A DNA stretch of 64,000 nt from Cytophagales bacterium (lineage in GTDB: Bacteria; Bacteroidota; Bacteroidia; Cytophagales; 172606-1): the NCBI GenBank assembly GCA_030448185.1, contig JAUJNL010000007.1, positions 41,152 through 105,151 on the forward strand, written 5' to 3'. Under the pieces are notes generated by a model. The model made no database searches. It worked only from the letters and a program-made list of their open reading frames with translations, and had not been told where the DNA came from. Positions 7,995-17,408 of this stretch are shown piece after piece; the stretch's first letter is position 1, and every line of letters begins with the position of its first letter. Made by a program: the position numbers and the translations under genes.

Positions 7995-9641
7995 TCATTT
8001 CAACTTAACGACCATTGCCTCGTCGCCATTCAGGCTAACGCGTCGTTTCACGGCAATCCCTTCCCGCTCCGGTATCGTATCCAGTACTATGGTCCCCTCT
8101 ATTTCCAGATTAGACGGCATGAAAAAGCAAGTACCGTGGCCCAGATTGAGTACGACCAGAAAACGGGAAACGCCACACTCCCGCATATAAGCCATCACAT
8201 TTACTTCTGCCGGAACCGGAATATAATCACCAATACGGAAAGCTGGTTCGGTACGACGCAGGGCAATCAGGCGCCGGTACAGCAACAGCATCGAATTAGG
8301 ATTCTCCCGCTGCACTTTTACGTTTTCACGCCGGTAGTTGTCGGCCACGGGTAACCAGGGCCCGGCGGTACTGAATCCGGCATTGGGACTATCGTCCCAC
8401 TGCATGGGGGTACGTTCGGGGTCACGGCTCAGGTTCAGGTCCGGCATATTAATGCCTTGCGGGTCCTGTACAAACTCTGGGGCAATGGGCACATCCCGCA
8501 TCCCAATTTCATCACCGTAGTAAACAGTAGGCGTGCCCCGTAAGGTCAGCAACAATACCGCTGCTACCCGGGCCTGCGCTTTACCTACGCGGCTGGCAAT
8601 GCGGGGCTGGTCGTGGTTGCCCAGTACCCAATTCGGCCAGCCGCCCATCGGCAATGCGCCTTCGTATTGATCTACGGCCAAGGCAATCTGACGGGCATTC
8701 CAGGGCAGGGCAATCAGTTGAAAATTAAAGGGCAGGTGCGCCCCATTGTTATTGGTACCATAGTAGGTCACTAACTTATTGATGGGCAAATAAATTTCCC
8801 CGATCATCATCCGTTCGTTATACTCGTCCAGTACCTGGCGCATCATGGCTACAATTTGGTGCACCTCGGGCTGGTCCGTAGAGTACACAGGCAATAGCTG
8901 CTCATAAGTAGCCAGATGCGGCCGGTAATCCGGGTTAGGCGGATTATTGCGCCACTGGGCATCTTTAATCATATGCCACATTACATCTACCCGGAAGCCA
9001 TCTACGCCTCTGTCCAGCCAGTAACGCATAGCATCAAGCATAGCCTGCTGCACCTCAGGATTACGCCAGTTCAGGTCGGGTTGCTCTTTCAGGAAAGCAT
9101 GGTAGTAATACTGGCCCGTTGTTGAGTCCCACTCCCAACCGGAACCGCCAAATACACTCAGCCAGTTATTCGGTGGATTCCCATTAGGAGCGGGGTCATG
9201 CCACAAATACCAGTCCCGCTTCGGATTATCCCTGGAAGAACGTGATTCCAGAAACCAGGGGTGTTGATCAGAAGTATGATTAGGAACAAAGTCCAGGATG
9301 AGCTTCATGCCCCGCCGATGAATTTCTTCGAGTAGCCGGTCAAAATCCTGGATGGTGCCAAACAGGGGATGAACACCCGTATAATCAGAAATGTCATACC
9401 CAAAGTCTGCCATGGGCGAAGGGTATATAGGTGAAACCCATACGGCATCTACGCCGAGCCACTGAAGATAATCGAGCCGGCTCAGAATACCTTGAAGATC
9501 ACCGACTCCGTCTCCGTTACCGTCCATGAAAGAGCGGGGATAGACCTGATAAATAAGACCCTCCTGCCACCATAGATAGGAGCCTGGCGCCGGCCTGACT
9601 GGCAGCGTAGAAGTGTAAGGAGCTAGAGCAAGGTTCATCAT
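7995..9641 (-). CDS. GH13 alpha-glucosidase / alpha-amylase family protein (copy 2)
   Basis: 548 residues with the same domain plan as its downstream neighbour: barrel entry WWQEGLIYQVYPRSF, DFVPNHTSDQHPW, nucleophile Asp in DGFRVDVMW (~217), acid/base Glu in MIGEIYLP (~278) and Asp in GNHDQPR (~340), followed by a small C-terminal beta domain. Long stretches between the two are identical or nearly so, which indicates tandem duplication. The start MMNLALAPY is not a signal peptide, so the enzyme is probably cytoplasmic and acts on oligosaccharides such as maltose or isomaltose-type alpha-glucosides. The exact linkage specificity cannot be read from motifs alone. There is no sugar transporter or regulator beside the pair. 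Confidence 0.9.
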   Translation of the reverse strand: MMNLALAPYTSTLPVRPAPGSYLWWQEGLIYQVYPRSFMDGNGDGVGDLQGILSRLDYLQWLGVDAVWVSPIYPSPMADFGYDISDYTGVHPLFGTIQDFDRLLEEIHRRGMKLILDFVPNHTSDQHPWFLESRSSRDNPKRDWYLWHDPAPNGNPPNNWLSVFGGSGWEWDSTTGQYYYHAFLKEQPDLNWRNPEVQQAMLDAMRYWLDRGVDGFRVDVMWHMIKDAQWRNNPPNPDYRPHLATYEQLLPVYSTDQPEVHQIVAMMRQVLDEYNERMMIGEIYLPINKLVTYYGTNNNGAHLPFNFQLIALPWNARQIALAVDQYEGALPMGGWPNWVLGNHDQPRIASRVGKAQARVAAVLLLTLRGTPTVYYGDEIGMRDVPIAPEFVQDPQGINMPDLNLSRDPERTPMQWDDSPNAGFSTAGPWLPVADNYRRENVKVQRENPNSMLLLYRRLIALRRTEPAFRIGDYIPVPAEVNVMAYMRECGVSRFLVVLNLGHGTCFFMPSNLEIEGTIVLDTIPEREGIAVKRRVSLNGDEAMVVKLK

Positions 9642-9831
9642 AAGCTAATTAAACAACCTGGTTGAAATTTGTTATGTATACTGAACAGTGCAAATTTGGG
9701 TTATACATCATGCGAAAGTAAATACCAGGTTAAGAAATGGGAAGGCCAATACCCACCAGTAAAAATGCGTAGCAGCGCGGCTAGTGTCTTTGCGGCTTAC
9801 GGAAGAGTAGACCTTACTCCTCCATTCTGCC

Positions 9832-9839
9832 TATCTTTG
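9832..9839 (+). promoter_or_regulatory. Candidate -7 promoter element for the alpha/beta hydrolase
   Basis: TATCTTTG followed by C matches the Bacteroidetes -7 consensus TAnnTTTG exactly and sits 16 bases before ATG 9856. No convincing TTTG is seen about 19 bases further upstream, so only half of the promoter is supported. Confidence 0.4.
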
Positions 9840-9855
9840 CCCAAACAGCCGGATT

Positions 9856-10854
9856 ATGCAGCGCAGACTGATGAAAGGACGGTTTTGGAGGATAGCTATT
9901 ATGCTTGCGCTGCTATTGGTTCTTATCAACGTACTCACGTTTAACCACGCTTGGCAGCTAACCCATTTCGCGGCTGCCAGTGCCCCCAAAACGGCCCGCC
10001 CCGAACAACTGTCACTGCGTGAAAAATTATCGGTGCTGTTTACGGGATTGCAAAACCCTAAGCCGCGAAACACAACTCTGCCGGCAAACAGATTTGAAAA
10101 AGTCACCTTTTCCTCCCAAAATGGTACTATCCGCGGCTGGCTCATCAGGACTGACAGCAGCCGGGGCATAGTTGTAATGTGTCATGGATACACCAGTACC
10201 AAATCACAGTTGTTGGATGAATCAGCAGCTTTTAATCGATTAGGGTTCAGCACCTTGCTGATCGATTTGTCGGGACACGGCGAATCGGATGGCAACGCTA
10301 CCACTATCGGTTACCGGGAGGCCGGTGATGTAACAGCTGCTTATCGGTTTATTGAAAAACTGCACCAGCCTATTCTGCTGTATGGCGTATCTATGGGTGC
10401 AGCTGCTATTCTCCGGAGTGTGGCTGTGCACCAGATCAAACCTGCTGCTATACTCATTGAGTGTCCGTTTGGCAGTATGTTGCAGGCTGTTGAAAACCGT
10501 TTTCATCTTATGCGTATTCCCTCATTTCCCCTGGCCCGGCTGATGGTCTTTTGGGGAAGTATCCAGAATAGCTACCCGGCTTTCAGGCACAATCCAATTG
10601 AATACGCTGCAACTGTGAAAATGCCAGCCTTGCTAATGTATGGACTCAATGACCAGCGGGTGACCCGGCCGGAAATTGACCAGATTTACCGTAACCTTGC
10701 CGGCCCTAAGCAATTAATCTGCTTTGAGGGAGTGGAGCACGAATCGTACTACCGTAAACAACCGGAGAAATGGCGGCAGTCAATTCAGACTTTTTTAGCG
10801 CAACAAAAAATAATGGTGAACGAACAGAACACGGCTGAGCCCATCAATTTTTAA
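9856..10854 (+). CDS. Membrane-anchored alpha/beta hydrolase
   Basis: 332 residues. One N-terminal transmembrane segment (residues ~11-28, IAIMLALLLVLINVLTF) is followed by an alpha/beta-hydrolase domain. The nucleophile elbow GVSMGA gives Ser179; Asp266 (GLNDQRV) and His295 (VEHESY) complete the triad. CHGYTSTKSQ holds the oxyanion region and LSGHGES follows strand 4. This resembles BAAT/Hydrolase_4-type esterases of the YqkD/YfhR kind. The substrate is unknown. The active domain probably faces the periplasm or is tethered at the inner membrane. The DEAD-box gene follows 63 bases later on the same strand. Confidence 0.85.
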   Translation: MQRRLMKGRFWRIAIMLALLLVLINVLTFNHAWQLTHFAAASAPKTARPEQLSLREKLSVLFTGLQNPKPRNTTLPANRFEKVTFSSQNGTIRGWLIRTDSSRGIVVMCHGYTSTKSQLLDESAAFNRLGFSTLLIDLSGHGESDGNATTIGYREAGDVTAAYRFIEKLHQPILLYGVSMGAAAILRSVAVHQIKPAAILIECPFGSMLQAVENRFHLMRIPSFPLARLMVFWGSIQNSYPAFRHNPIEYAATVKMPALLMYGLNDQRVTRPEIDQIYRNLAGPKQLICFEGVEHESYYRKQPEKWRQSIQTFLAQQKIMVNEQNTAEPINF

Positions 10855-10917
10855 GGCTTAGTCAGAAACTGTAAACCAGCAACCCGAGACTATCAACCGT
10901 AAACCCGAAACCACTTT

Positions 10918-12240
10918 ATGACCTTCGAGGATTTTAAACTAAACCGGCAACTGCTTGACGCTATTAAAGATGCAGGCTACGAAACTCCCACCGAAATTCA
11001 GCAGAAAGCTATTCCGTTAGCTATGGCCGGGCATGATTTACTCGGAATAGCCCAGACGGGGACGGGAAAAACAGCGGCGTATATACTGCCCATTCTGATG
11101 AAAGTCAAATATGCCCAGGGCATGAATCCGCGGGCCCTGATTCTGGCGCCTACCCGTGAATTAGCCATGCAGATTGATGCCAGCGTAACCGAACTGGGCA
11201 AATACCTGGATCTGCGGCATACTGTGGTATACGGCGGGGTAGGCCCCAAAACCCAGATTGAATCTATTCAGAAGGGAATTGATTTACTGATAGCCACCCC
11301 GGGACGGCTGATGGATATTTATCTGAAGGGAGAGCTGGTAATGAAGGAAATCAAAACACTGGTGCTGGACGAGGCCGACAAAATGATGGATATGGGGTTT
11401 ATGCCTCAGATACGAAAAATTCTGGAAGTGATCCCTAGAAAACGCCAGAATCTCCTTTTTTCGGCTACTTTCCCCGAGAAGGTGGAAAAGCTTTCGGAGG
11501 AATTCCTTGAGTTTCCGGTACGGGTAGAGGCGGCCCCTCAGGCTACCCCCGCCCAATCGGTGCGGCAGATTTTGTACGAAGTGCCTAATCTGAAAACCAA
11601 AGCGCATCTGCTCGATTCGCTGCTGAAAGATGAAGAGAAGTTCAACCGCGTAATTGTTTTTTGCCGTTCCCGTCAGACAGCCGAAAATACGTATCGTTTC
11701 TTATCGCGGAAGGTTAATCCCGAAAGTATCCGGGTGATTCATGCCAATAAGGGACAAAATACCCGCATCAATTCTATGGAGGCTTTCAAGGAGGGGAATG
11801 TAAGAGTGCTGGTTGCTACCGACGTAGCGGCCCGGGGCATCGATGTGAGCCTGGTCAGCCACGTAATCAACTTTGATGTGCCCCTGGTGTATGAAGACTA
11901 TGTACACCGCATTGGCCGCACGGGAAGGGCCAATCAAAACGGCGAAGCTATTACTTTTATGACTGCCGCTGAACAATACCATATTGAGAAGATCTCAACA
12001 CTCATCCGGATGACTATCCCTAAGGAGCCGCTTCCGGAAGGAATAGAAATTTTCCCGACTCCATTCGAGGAGGAGCAGGCCATGGCCCGCGAAATTGACG
12101 GGCAGAAGCGGAAAGATGATCCCAACTTTCAGGGAGCTTTTCACGAAAAGAAAGCAAAGAATACCAAAGGTAAAACGGACGCAAAGCCAAATAAGGGAAG
12201 AAACGCTAAAACGAAAGGTAAAAAATTTAAAGCGTCCTGA
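10918..12240 (+). CDS. DEAD-box ATP-dependent RNA helicase, RhlE-like
   Basis: 440 residues with all core helicase motifs in order: a Q-motif region (GYETPTEIQQKAIPLAM), motif I AQTGTGKT (~48), Ia PTRELAMQ, Ib TPGRLMD, II LDEADKMMDMG (~150), III SATF, IV VIVFCRSRQTAE, V ATDVAARGIDVS and VI HRIGRTGRA. A short Lys/Arg-rich tail (KGKTDAKPNKGRNAKTKGKK) probably adds unspecific RNA affinity. Such helicases unwind short RNA duplexes in ribosome assembly and in cold adaptation. Start ATG 10918 is preceded by low-complexity AAACCCGAAACC and no clear Shine-Dalgarno. Confidence 0.92.
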   Translation: MTFEDFKLNRQLLDAIKDAGYETPTEIQQKAIPLAMAGHDLLGIAQTGTGKTAAYILPILMKVKYAQGMNPRALILAPTRELAMQIDASVTELGKYLDLRHTVVYGGVGPKTQIESIQKGIDLLIATPGRLMDIYLKGELVMKEIKTLVLDEADKMMDMGFMPQIRKILEVIPRKRQNLLFSATFPEKVEKLSEEFLEFPVRVEAAPQATPAQSVRQILYEVPNLKTKAHLLDSLLKDEEKFNRVIVFCRSRQTAENTYRFLSRKVNPESIRVIHANKGQNTRINSMEAFKEGNVRVLVATDVAARGIDVSLVSHVINFDVPLVYEDYVHRIGRTGRANQNGEAITFMTAAEQYHIEKISTLIRMTIPKEPLPEGIEIFPTPFEEEQAMAREIDGQKRKDDPNFQGAFHEKKAKNTKGKTDAKPNKGRNAKTKGKKFKAS

Positions 12241-12246
12241 TTCAGT

Positions 12247-12441
12247 CTACTGGCCGCATTTGGGCAATGCTACGCTGAACGTGGAACCTTTACCAGGCTC
12301 ACTGACTAGGCTGATTTTTCCGTTGTTCTTCTCGGCAAGCTCTCGGCATAGAATCAGGCCTAAGCCCGATCCCGACTCATTAGCAGTACCTTTGGAGGTA
12401 AAATGACAGCCCAGTTTAAACAGCTGCCCCATAATGTAATG
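12247..12441 (-). pseudogene. Remnant of a histidine kinase (HATPase C-terminal tail)
   Basis: Only about 65 residues remain: [19 protein letters not shown], then the G2 box [12 protein letters not shown], then GGKISLV-like strand and [11 protein letters not shown], ending at the stop. This is the last third of a HATPase_c domain. Just upstream on this strand the frame hits stops, and no H-box, N-box or G1-box can be found in the ~100 bases before the next gene. It lacks everything needed for activity. It is probably the leftover of a deleted sensor kinase. Confidence 0.75.
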
Positions 12442-12559
12442 AGAAGGAACTAGATTCAAATAGCAGCGCCGACGTAACGGGTACTATTTGGTCATGTTTA
12501 CTTACGGATGAACAAAAAGGGATTGACAAATGGAGATTTAAGCGCAATATTATGCCCGT

Positions 12560-13069
12560 TCAACTTAGGTAAACACCAAAACGATTACTTTCGCTTTCCT
12601 CCAATACAACCTCAATATGTTCCTGAATGGTAGTAGATAGCGTATAGCCAACGTAATCAGCCGCTACCGGAAACAGATGGTGACCCCGGTCTACAATTAC
12701 GGCCGTTTGAATTTTCTTTATTTCAACCTCCAGGAAGGGCTTGAGGCTGTGTACCAGCGTACGTACGGTATTGAGCACATCGTCAGCAACAAAAACACAC
12801 TTATTCTGTAGTTTCGCAATGGTACAGTACAAGCTAACATTTCTTTTCACCTTATGGAATTTATACAAAGTTATTTTTAACAAACAGAATTGCAGGGGAG
12901 AAATAGAGGAAAGTTCGTGATGCAACAAGCGGGCGAATAAATATCCTTTATCATAGATACCGGCCAGTACAATCTCCTCTTCCTGAAAGTTGTTTTCGTA
13001 GATCTCATAGGCAATACGGCGTATCTTCTGCATGGTTTGCTTACGGTCCAGAATCAGGTTTGCAGTCAT
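12560..13069 (-). CDS. Phosphoribosyltransferase-family protein (PyrR-like)
   Basis: 169 residues from ATG 13069 (MTANLILDRKQTMQKIRRIA). The frame is open to 13144, but the family's usual start matches the internal ATG. ILDRKQ...IRRIAYEIYE, IVLAGIYDKGY and VFVADDVLNTVRTL follow the layout of PyrR / type I phosphoribosyltransferases. In the PRPP loop the usual DDVLxTGRT has Val in place of Gly (DDVLNTVRT), which may weaken PRPP binding. The protein may therefore be a weak uracil phosphoribosyltransferase, an RNA-binding regulator, or neither. No pyrimidine genes are adjacent. A TCGGAATGCGAATTTCGG repeat word lies just upstream. Confidence 0.72.
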   Translation of the reverse strand: MTANLILDRKQTMQKIRRIAYEIYENNFQEEEIVLAGIYDKGYLFARLLHHELSSISPLQFCLLKITLYKFHKVKRNVSLYCTIAKLQNKCVFVADDVLNTVRTLVHSLKPFLEVEIKKIQTAVIVDRGHHLFPVAADYVGYTLSTTIQEHIEVVLEESESNRFGVYLS

Positions 13070-13170
13070 GGTAAATATTGGGTGTCGGAATGCGAATTTC
13101 GGATATATTTCAATAATAGAGCAGCTTTGTAGAAAAATTAGCATTCATAATTCACTCATCCCTAACCTTC

Positions 13171-14119
13171 TTACTCAAAGCTTAGATAGGGCGTAAGCTT
13201 GTCTAAGGTTGCTTTATCGAGAACCTTGATATCTGCCAGTGAAGCCGCGGAGGTAAAACTGCCGTGCTGCACGGTACGCCACGATCACCTTTGCCAATCT
13301 GGGCGAGATATACGGATGGGCATCCAGTTCCTTCTCCGTAGCCGTATTGATTCTTAGTTTCTGGAAGCCATTTCCGGGAGTTAAATAACCTCTTTTAAGC
13401 AGTTCTTCGACCACCGTTGAATCAAGGCCATATACCTCATATAACTGATGATTACCAGCAAAACCGCCCAATAGGTCACGGTATTTAATAATACGTCGGG
13501 ACAAAGCCGGACCAATCCCCCGGACGCTAGCCAGTTGAACGGTATCAGCCGCATTAATGTCAAAGCGGGCAAGTACAAGCGTTTTCTTTTCCGGAAATCC
13601 AGTTAGCTTAGGTTTTTCTTCGAAATGCTTCCTGTTGTTTTTGTAGGCAGTAAAAGTCAGCGAGTCAGGCAACAGAATATACCCGTGTAATTGTTGGTAT
13701 AAAGGCTCCGGAAAACCGTATATTTTCTTCAGGTCGCCCTTAATCCGGAATTTACCGCCCTTGCTGCGGTATTTGAGAATACGTTCGGCCAGGTATTTGG
13801 GTAACCCTAGCGTTTGCCATTGTTCCGTACTGATTTGGTTAGGGTCAAAATCAAACAATACGCTTGCTTTAGGAGCGCTTTCTGCTGCTGGGCCATGATG
13901 ACTGTCCTTTACGGAATCCTTCTTTTCGAGTAAAGCAGCCAAGCTATCTAGAGCAATTTGGTCAGCGGAATGATCAAAAGAAACGGGCGGAAAAAATAGG
14001 GGGTAAAACAGCGGTGCAAGCAGCAACAAGATGATAAGTATACACAGGATTAAAAATCCATTGACCTCGCCCTGGCGGAAGCCAAAAGTCTGTCTGATCC
14101 AGAACCGTAGCGTACGCAT
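13171..14119 (-). CDS. Helix-hairpin-helix (ComEA-like) membrane protein, frameshifted near the 3' end
   Basis: An N-terminal transmembrane helix (residues ~22-44, LILCILIILLLLAPLFYPLF) is followed by at least three helix-hairpin-helix repeats: LGLPKYLAERILKYR, VRGIGPALSRRIIKYR and the incomplete one at the end. The uninterrupted frame runs to 13214 and ends in nonsense after VIVAYRAA. Shifting by one base at about 13265 restores HGSFTSAASLADIKVL...LTPYLSFE and a stop at 13171-13173, the expected third repeat. ComEA-type proteins bind DNA without sequence preference, for example during DNA uptake. Here the membrane anchor and repeats suggest a surface- or membrane-associated DNA-binding role. 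The frame break is probably a consensus error. Confidence 0.75.
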
Positions 14120-14333
14120 ACTAAAAAAATAAGCCGAAAATAAGGGATTACGGCTTCAGCTAGCTTGTCCTTTCAATCAAGCCCCTGTAAGATTTGGGAA
14201 TCATTTAGCTGCCGGCTGGAGGAATAAATATAATTTACTTGAAAATTTTACTTATCGCCTTGTAAACGCAGAATCCCGGCTGGTAGCCAGGATTCATTAA
14301 AGAACAATCGGTGAAGTATTTTTTACCGGGGCC

Positions 14334-15257
14334 CTATAGCACGATGGATTTACCTTTGAACCCCATTCGGGCAGCCAGTACTGCAATTCCTTCTTCAAAA
14401 GAACGCGGCTGGTAGCCCAACTGCTTACTGGCTTTATCAATGATAAAACCGGTTCTGGGAGGCCGCTTGGCTGGCTGCGTAAAAGTGCTGGAGTCAGCCC
14501 GGGTAATGTAGGACTGGTCCAGCCCGAAGAAGCGAGCCGTTTGGAGAGCCATATCGTAAGGGGTTAGCATATCCTTACCAGAAATATTAAAAATGCCTTC
14601 CGCCTCGTGCTTAACAATCAGATAACAGCCAGTGGCCAGATCTTCAGCCAGCGTAGGCGTACGCCATTGATCATCCACTACTTTAATTGTTTTCTGGTCT
14701 TCCAGCGATTTTTTTACCCATAAAATGATATTACTGCGGCTCATATCGTGGGCGATGCCATAGACCAGCACCGTCCGGGCAATGGCCCAGCGGATGGTAC
14801 TTTTCAGAAGCAGTTCTTCCGCCGCCAGTTTGCTTTGGCCATAGTAGCTCAGCGGCTTAGCAGTAGCCTGCTCATCATAAGGACCATTTTCTCCATCAAA
14901 AATAAAATCCGTGGACAAATGCAGCAGGAATGTATTATTAACGGCACAGGCCTCTACCAGATACTGTACTGCATCCACATTCAGTTTCCAGCATTCTTCC
15001 CGGTCGCTTTCGCACTGGTCTACATTAGTCATGGCAGCCGTATGAATAATATAGTCTGGCTTCAGTTCCGTGACCATTTCCTGCACCTGCACACGGCTGG
15101 TAACATCGAGTGACCGGTAGGCATACCCACTAGAACGTGGCAGCCGGTTTTCACCCCTGGCCGTTGCCACTACCTGGTAGTCACTTTTGTCCGTTAACAA
15201 CTCCACTAGTTTTTGCCCCAGTAGACCATTAGCTCCGGTAATAAGAATTTTTTTCAT
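14334..15257 (-). CDS. NAD(P)-dependent sugar reductase, RmlD/dTDP-4-dehydrorhamnose reductase family
   Basis: 307 residues from ATG 15257 (MKKILITGANGLLG); the upstream part of the open frame adds nothing recognisable. The Rossmann glycine motif GANGLLGQ is at the N-terminus and the catalytic YxxxK is YYGQSK. HTAAMTNVDQCESD is characteristic of the RmlD_sub_bind family. These enzymes reduce a 4-keto sugar nucleotide or act in related steps. No other rhamnose genes (rmlABC) are nearby, so it may be one of the family's lone members with a different substrate. Confidence 0.85.
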   Translation of the reverse strand: MKKILITGANGLLGQKLVELLTDKSDYQVVATARGENRLPRSSGYAYRSLDVTSRVQVQEMVTELKPDYIIHTAAMTNVDQCESDREECWKLNVDAVQYLVEACAVNNTFLLHLSTDFIFDGENGPYDEQATAKPLSYYGQSKLAAEELLLKSTIRWAIARTVLVYGIAHDMSRSNIILWVKKSLEDQKTIKVVDDQWRTPTLAEDLATGCYLIVKHEAEGIFNISGKDMLTPYDMALQTARFFGLDQSYITRADSSTFTQPAKRPPRTGFIIDKASKQLGYQPRSFEEGIAVLAARMGFKGKSIVL

Positions 15258-15315
15258 TGTTTGCCTTGTATGAATTGTCTGAACCAGGATTACACGGTTA
15301 TTCAAATAAGTCCCA

Positions 15316-16013
15316 CTAACTGAATTTATACCCGTATTTCTTAGTAATTTTTTTCTTTTTCATCTTTTCCACTTTCACTTGCATAACAACGTCCTTAAGT
15401 GGACGGTCACGAGGGTCTCGTGGCTGCTTGGCAATGGTATCAATTACCTCAAGCCCTTTGATAACTTCACCAAAAACGGTGTAATTCTGATCCAGATGCG
15501 GGGCGCCGCCAATCGTTTTATAGATTTCCTTCTGGTTGGCTGGTATGGCATGACCCGAACGGCGTTCAGCTACCATAAATTCCTCGTCACGGAATACTTT
15601 ACCCTGCACAATATAGAATTGACAACCGCTGGACGCCTTCTGCGGATTATTGTCACGAGCTGCTGCAATGGCGCCTTTCTTATGAAACAACTGTTCATTA
15701 AACTCTGCCGGGATGGTATATCCGACGTCGCCGTTGCCTAACGGCTCTCCTGCCTGCGCTTTTTTAGAGTTAGGATCACCGCCCTGAATCATAAAGCTGG
15801 TAATGATCCGGTGAAACAAAGTTCCATTATAAAACCCTTCTTCGGACAATTTAACAAAATTCGCCTTGTGCTTGGGCGTCTGGTCATACAGAATGGCATG
15901 CATGGTACCAAACTCAGTAGTGATGGTCACCAGGTAGTCTTTTCTGGCCGCTTCTGGGCGAAAGCAGCCGAATAAACGCTGAGGAGTAAGAGCAGAATAA
16001 TGGATTTCTTCAT
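15316..16013 (-). CDS. Periplasmic cyclophilin-type peptidyl-prolyl isomerase, frameshifted after the signal peptide
   Basis: ATG 16013 begins a good signal peptide (KKSIILLLLLSVYSAAFAQ), which runs out of frame at about 15952. One missing base there (CTT for CTTT on the plus strand) would join it to ARKDYLVTITTEFGTM and the clean cyclophilin frame from 15930 down. The domain has FVKLSEEGFYNGTLFHRI, FMIQGGDP and GCQFYIVQG, the core of the active site. It speeds cis-trans isomerisation of proline bonds during folding of exported proteins. Without the repair the product would lack export. The adjacent SDR gene is 58 bases downstream on the same strand. Confidence 0.85.
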
Positions 16014-16080
16014 AATGTATGAATGTACCAGTTAGTGGATGTGATTATGGGCTGGTATCTACTATCTAAGGTCTTCTTTC

Positions 16081-17026
16081 TTACCGGGCAATCTGTTCTC
16101 TTATTTCTTTAAGAATTTCATATCCCCCTGCTTCAATCACTGCATCCGCCAGGCGGTAGCCCAGTTGCGTGGCCTCTGATGTGTTATCATGCATCTCCCG
16201 GCGAATAATCAGTTGACCATCCAGGCTGACCACCCCACCAGTGAGATGGATGGTATTATCCGATACAAGCGTAGCATAGGCAAAAACGGGTACACTGCAC
16301 CCACCTTGAAGTCGCCTCAGATAGGCTCTTTCGGCCAGTAACCGGTATTCGCTGGGAATGTGGTTAATCAGTTGCCGGATGAGCTGCCGCTTACCGGGGT
16401 CGAGGCTGCGTGAAGACTCCACCGCAATGCTGCCTTGCCCGACGGGCGGTGTAAACTGCGCCAGCGGAAAATGAGCTACAATATGTTTGTCGGGGTCCAT
16501 GCGATGTACACCGGCAAAGGCCAGCAGCAGGGCATCGCACTGGCCTTCCTGCAGTTTGTGCATCCGGGTTTGCAGGTTCCCGCGCATATCTACTATTTTG
16601 AAATACGGGTAATAGTGGCGGAGCAAGGCTGAACGGCGGGTAGAAGAAGTACCAATCACCCAGGCTTTGCCGTCGTTCAGCGTAATGTCGTGGTTATAAC
16701 TGACCAGTACATCATTAACCGTTTCGCGTTCGGTAAAGGCAATGAGTTCCAGATCTTCTCCGGCAACTCCGACTTGCAGGTCTTTGGCGCTGTGCACCGC
16801 AATATCAATCTGACCTTCCCGGAGGGCCTGCTCCAACTCAGCGGTGAATATGCCCTTGCTGCCAATCTTAGCCAGCGATTTATCCAGAATTTTATCACCC
16901 TTGGTTTCAAAGGTGATGATTTCTGGGTGCAACCCCTCCTTTTTGCAGAAAATCAGCCACGTAATGAGCCTGCCATAGGGCTAAAGCACTGCTCTTGGTA
17001 CCTACTCGAATGGGTGTTGAAGTCAA
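16081..17026 (-). CDS. hemC: Hydroxymethylbilane synthase (porphobilinogen deaminase), frameshifted near the N-terminus
   Basis: The clean frame covers residues from PEIITFETKGDK to IREQIAR and includes the catalytic loop (AVHSAKDL), STRRSALL and RRLQGGCSVPV, whose Cys carries the dipyrromethane cofactor. The expected N-terminus (IRVGTKSSALALWQAHYVA) is present upstream in another frame. The join is at the CCCC run 16933-16936, which needs one base fewer. The best start is TTG 17024-17026, because no ATG is in frame. The enzyme polymerises four porphobilinogens in haem/tetrapyrrole synthesis. No other hem genes are in the window. Confidence 0.88.
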
Positions 17027-17112
17027 ATTATTGATTTTAAGCGTTAGTAGCTCAAAATTAAGGTATCTTCAATGTAAAACAGGAAGGAAGATTGGAATTT
17101 ATTATGCTTAGG

Positions 17113-17302
17113 TACCGGGTAGGGGTGTACGACAAATTGCAGATCAACCATTAAACTTTGTTCGTGTTGTTCCGCATTTAGCTTTGGTGTTGAGAAAAAG
17201 GGCATTTCAAATGCCCGGCTATACACATCCGCATTGCAACTATTCTCAGCGAAGCTAAATGCGGATGAACGCTCTGCATTTTGTCGTACACCCTACCGGG
17301 TA
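17113..17302. repeat. Foldback (MITE-like) element
   Basis: Left arm 17113-17143 and right arm 17273-17302 are near-perfect reverse complements (shared core GGTGTACGACAAA). Inside them a second pair, around TCCGCATTTAGCTT (17170-17183) and its complement (17254-17267), continues the fold. At the centre GGGCATTTCAAATGCCC is a perfect palindrome. The stretch could form one ~190-base hairpin. It fills most of the 382-base gap between hemC and rimK; the remainder (17303-17408) is GGTATC / CCAATACC word repeats. I see no gene here. Confidence 0.7.
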
Positions 17303-17408
17303 TCTGGTATCAGTGTATTCAAAAATATTTATTACTTGTTCAGAAAGAGTTAGGCGGGGAAAAGAACTTCTGATCCCCAATACCTGAATACCTATTACCC
17401 AATACCTT

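Noticed and set aside
12095..12406. Plus-strand open frame running out of the helicase 3' end
   Set aside because: It reads the helicase tail and the kinase remnant in the wrong frame or strand; no independent support.
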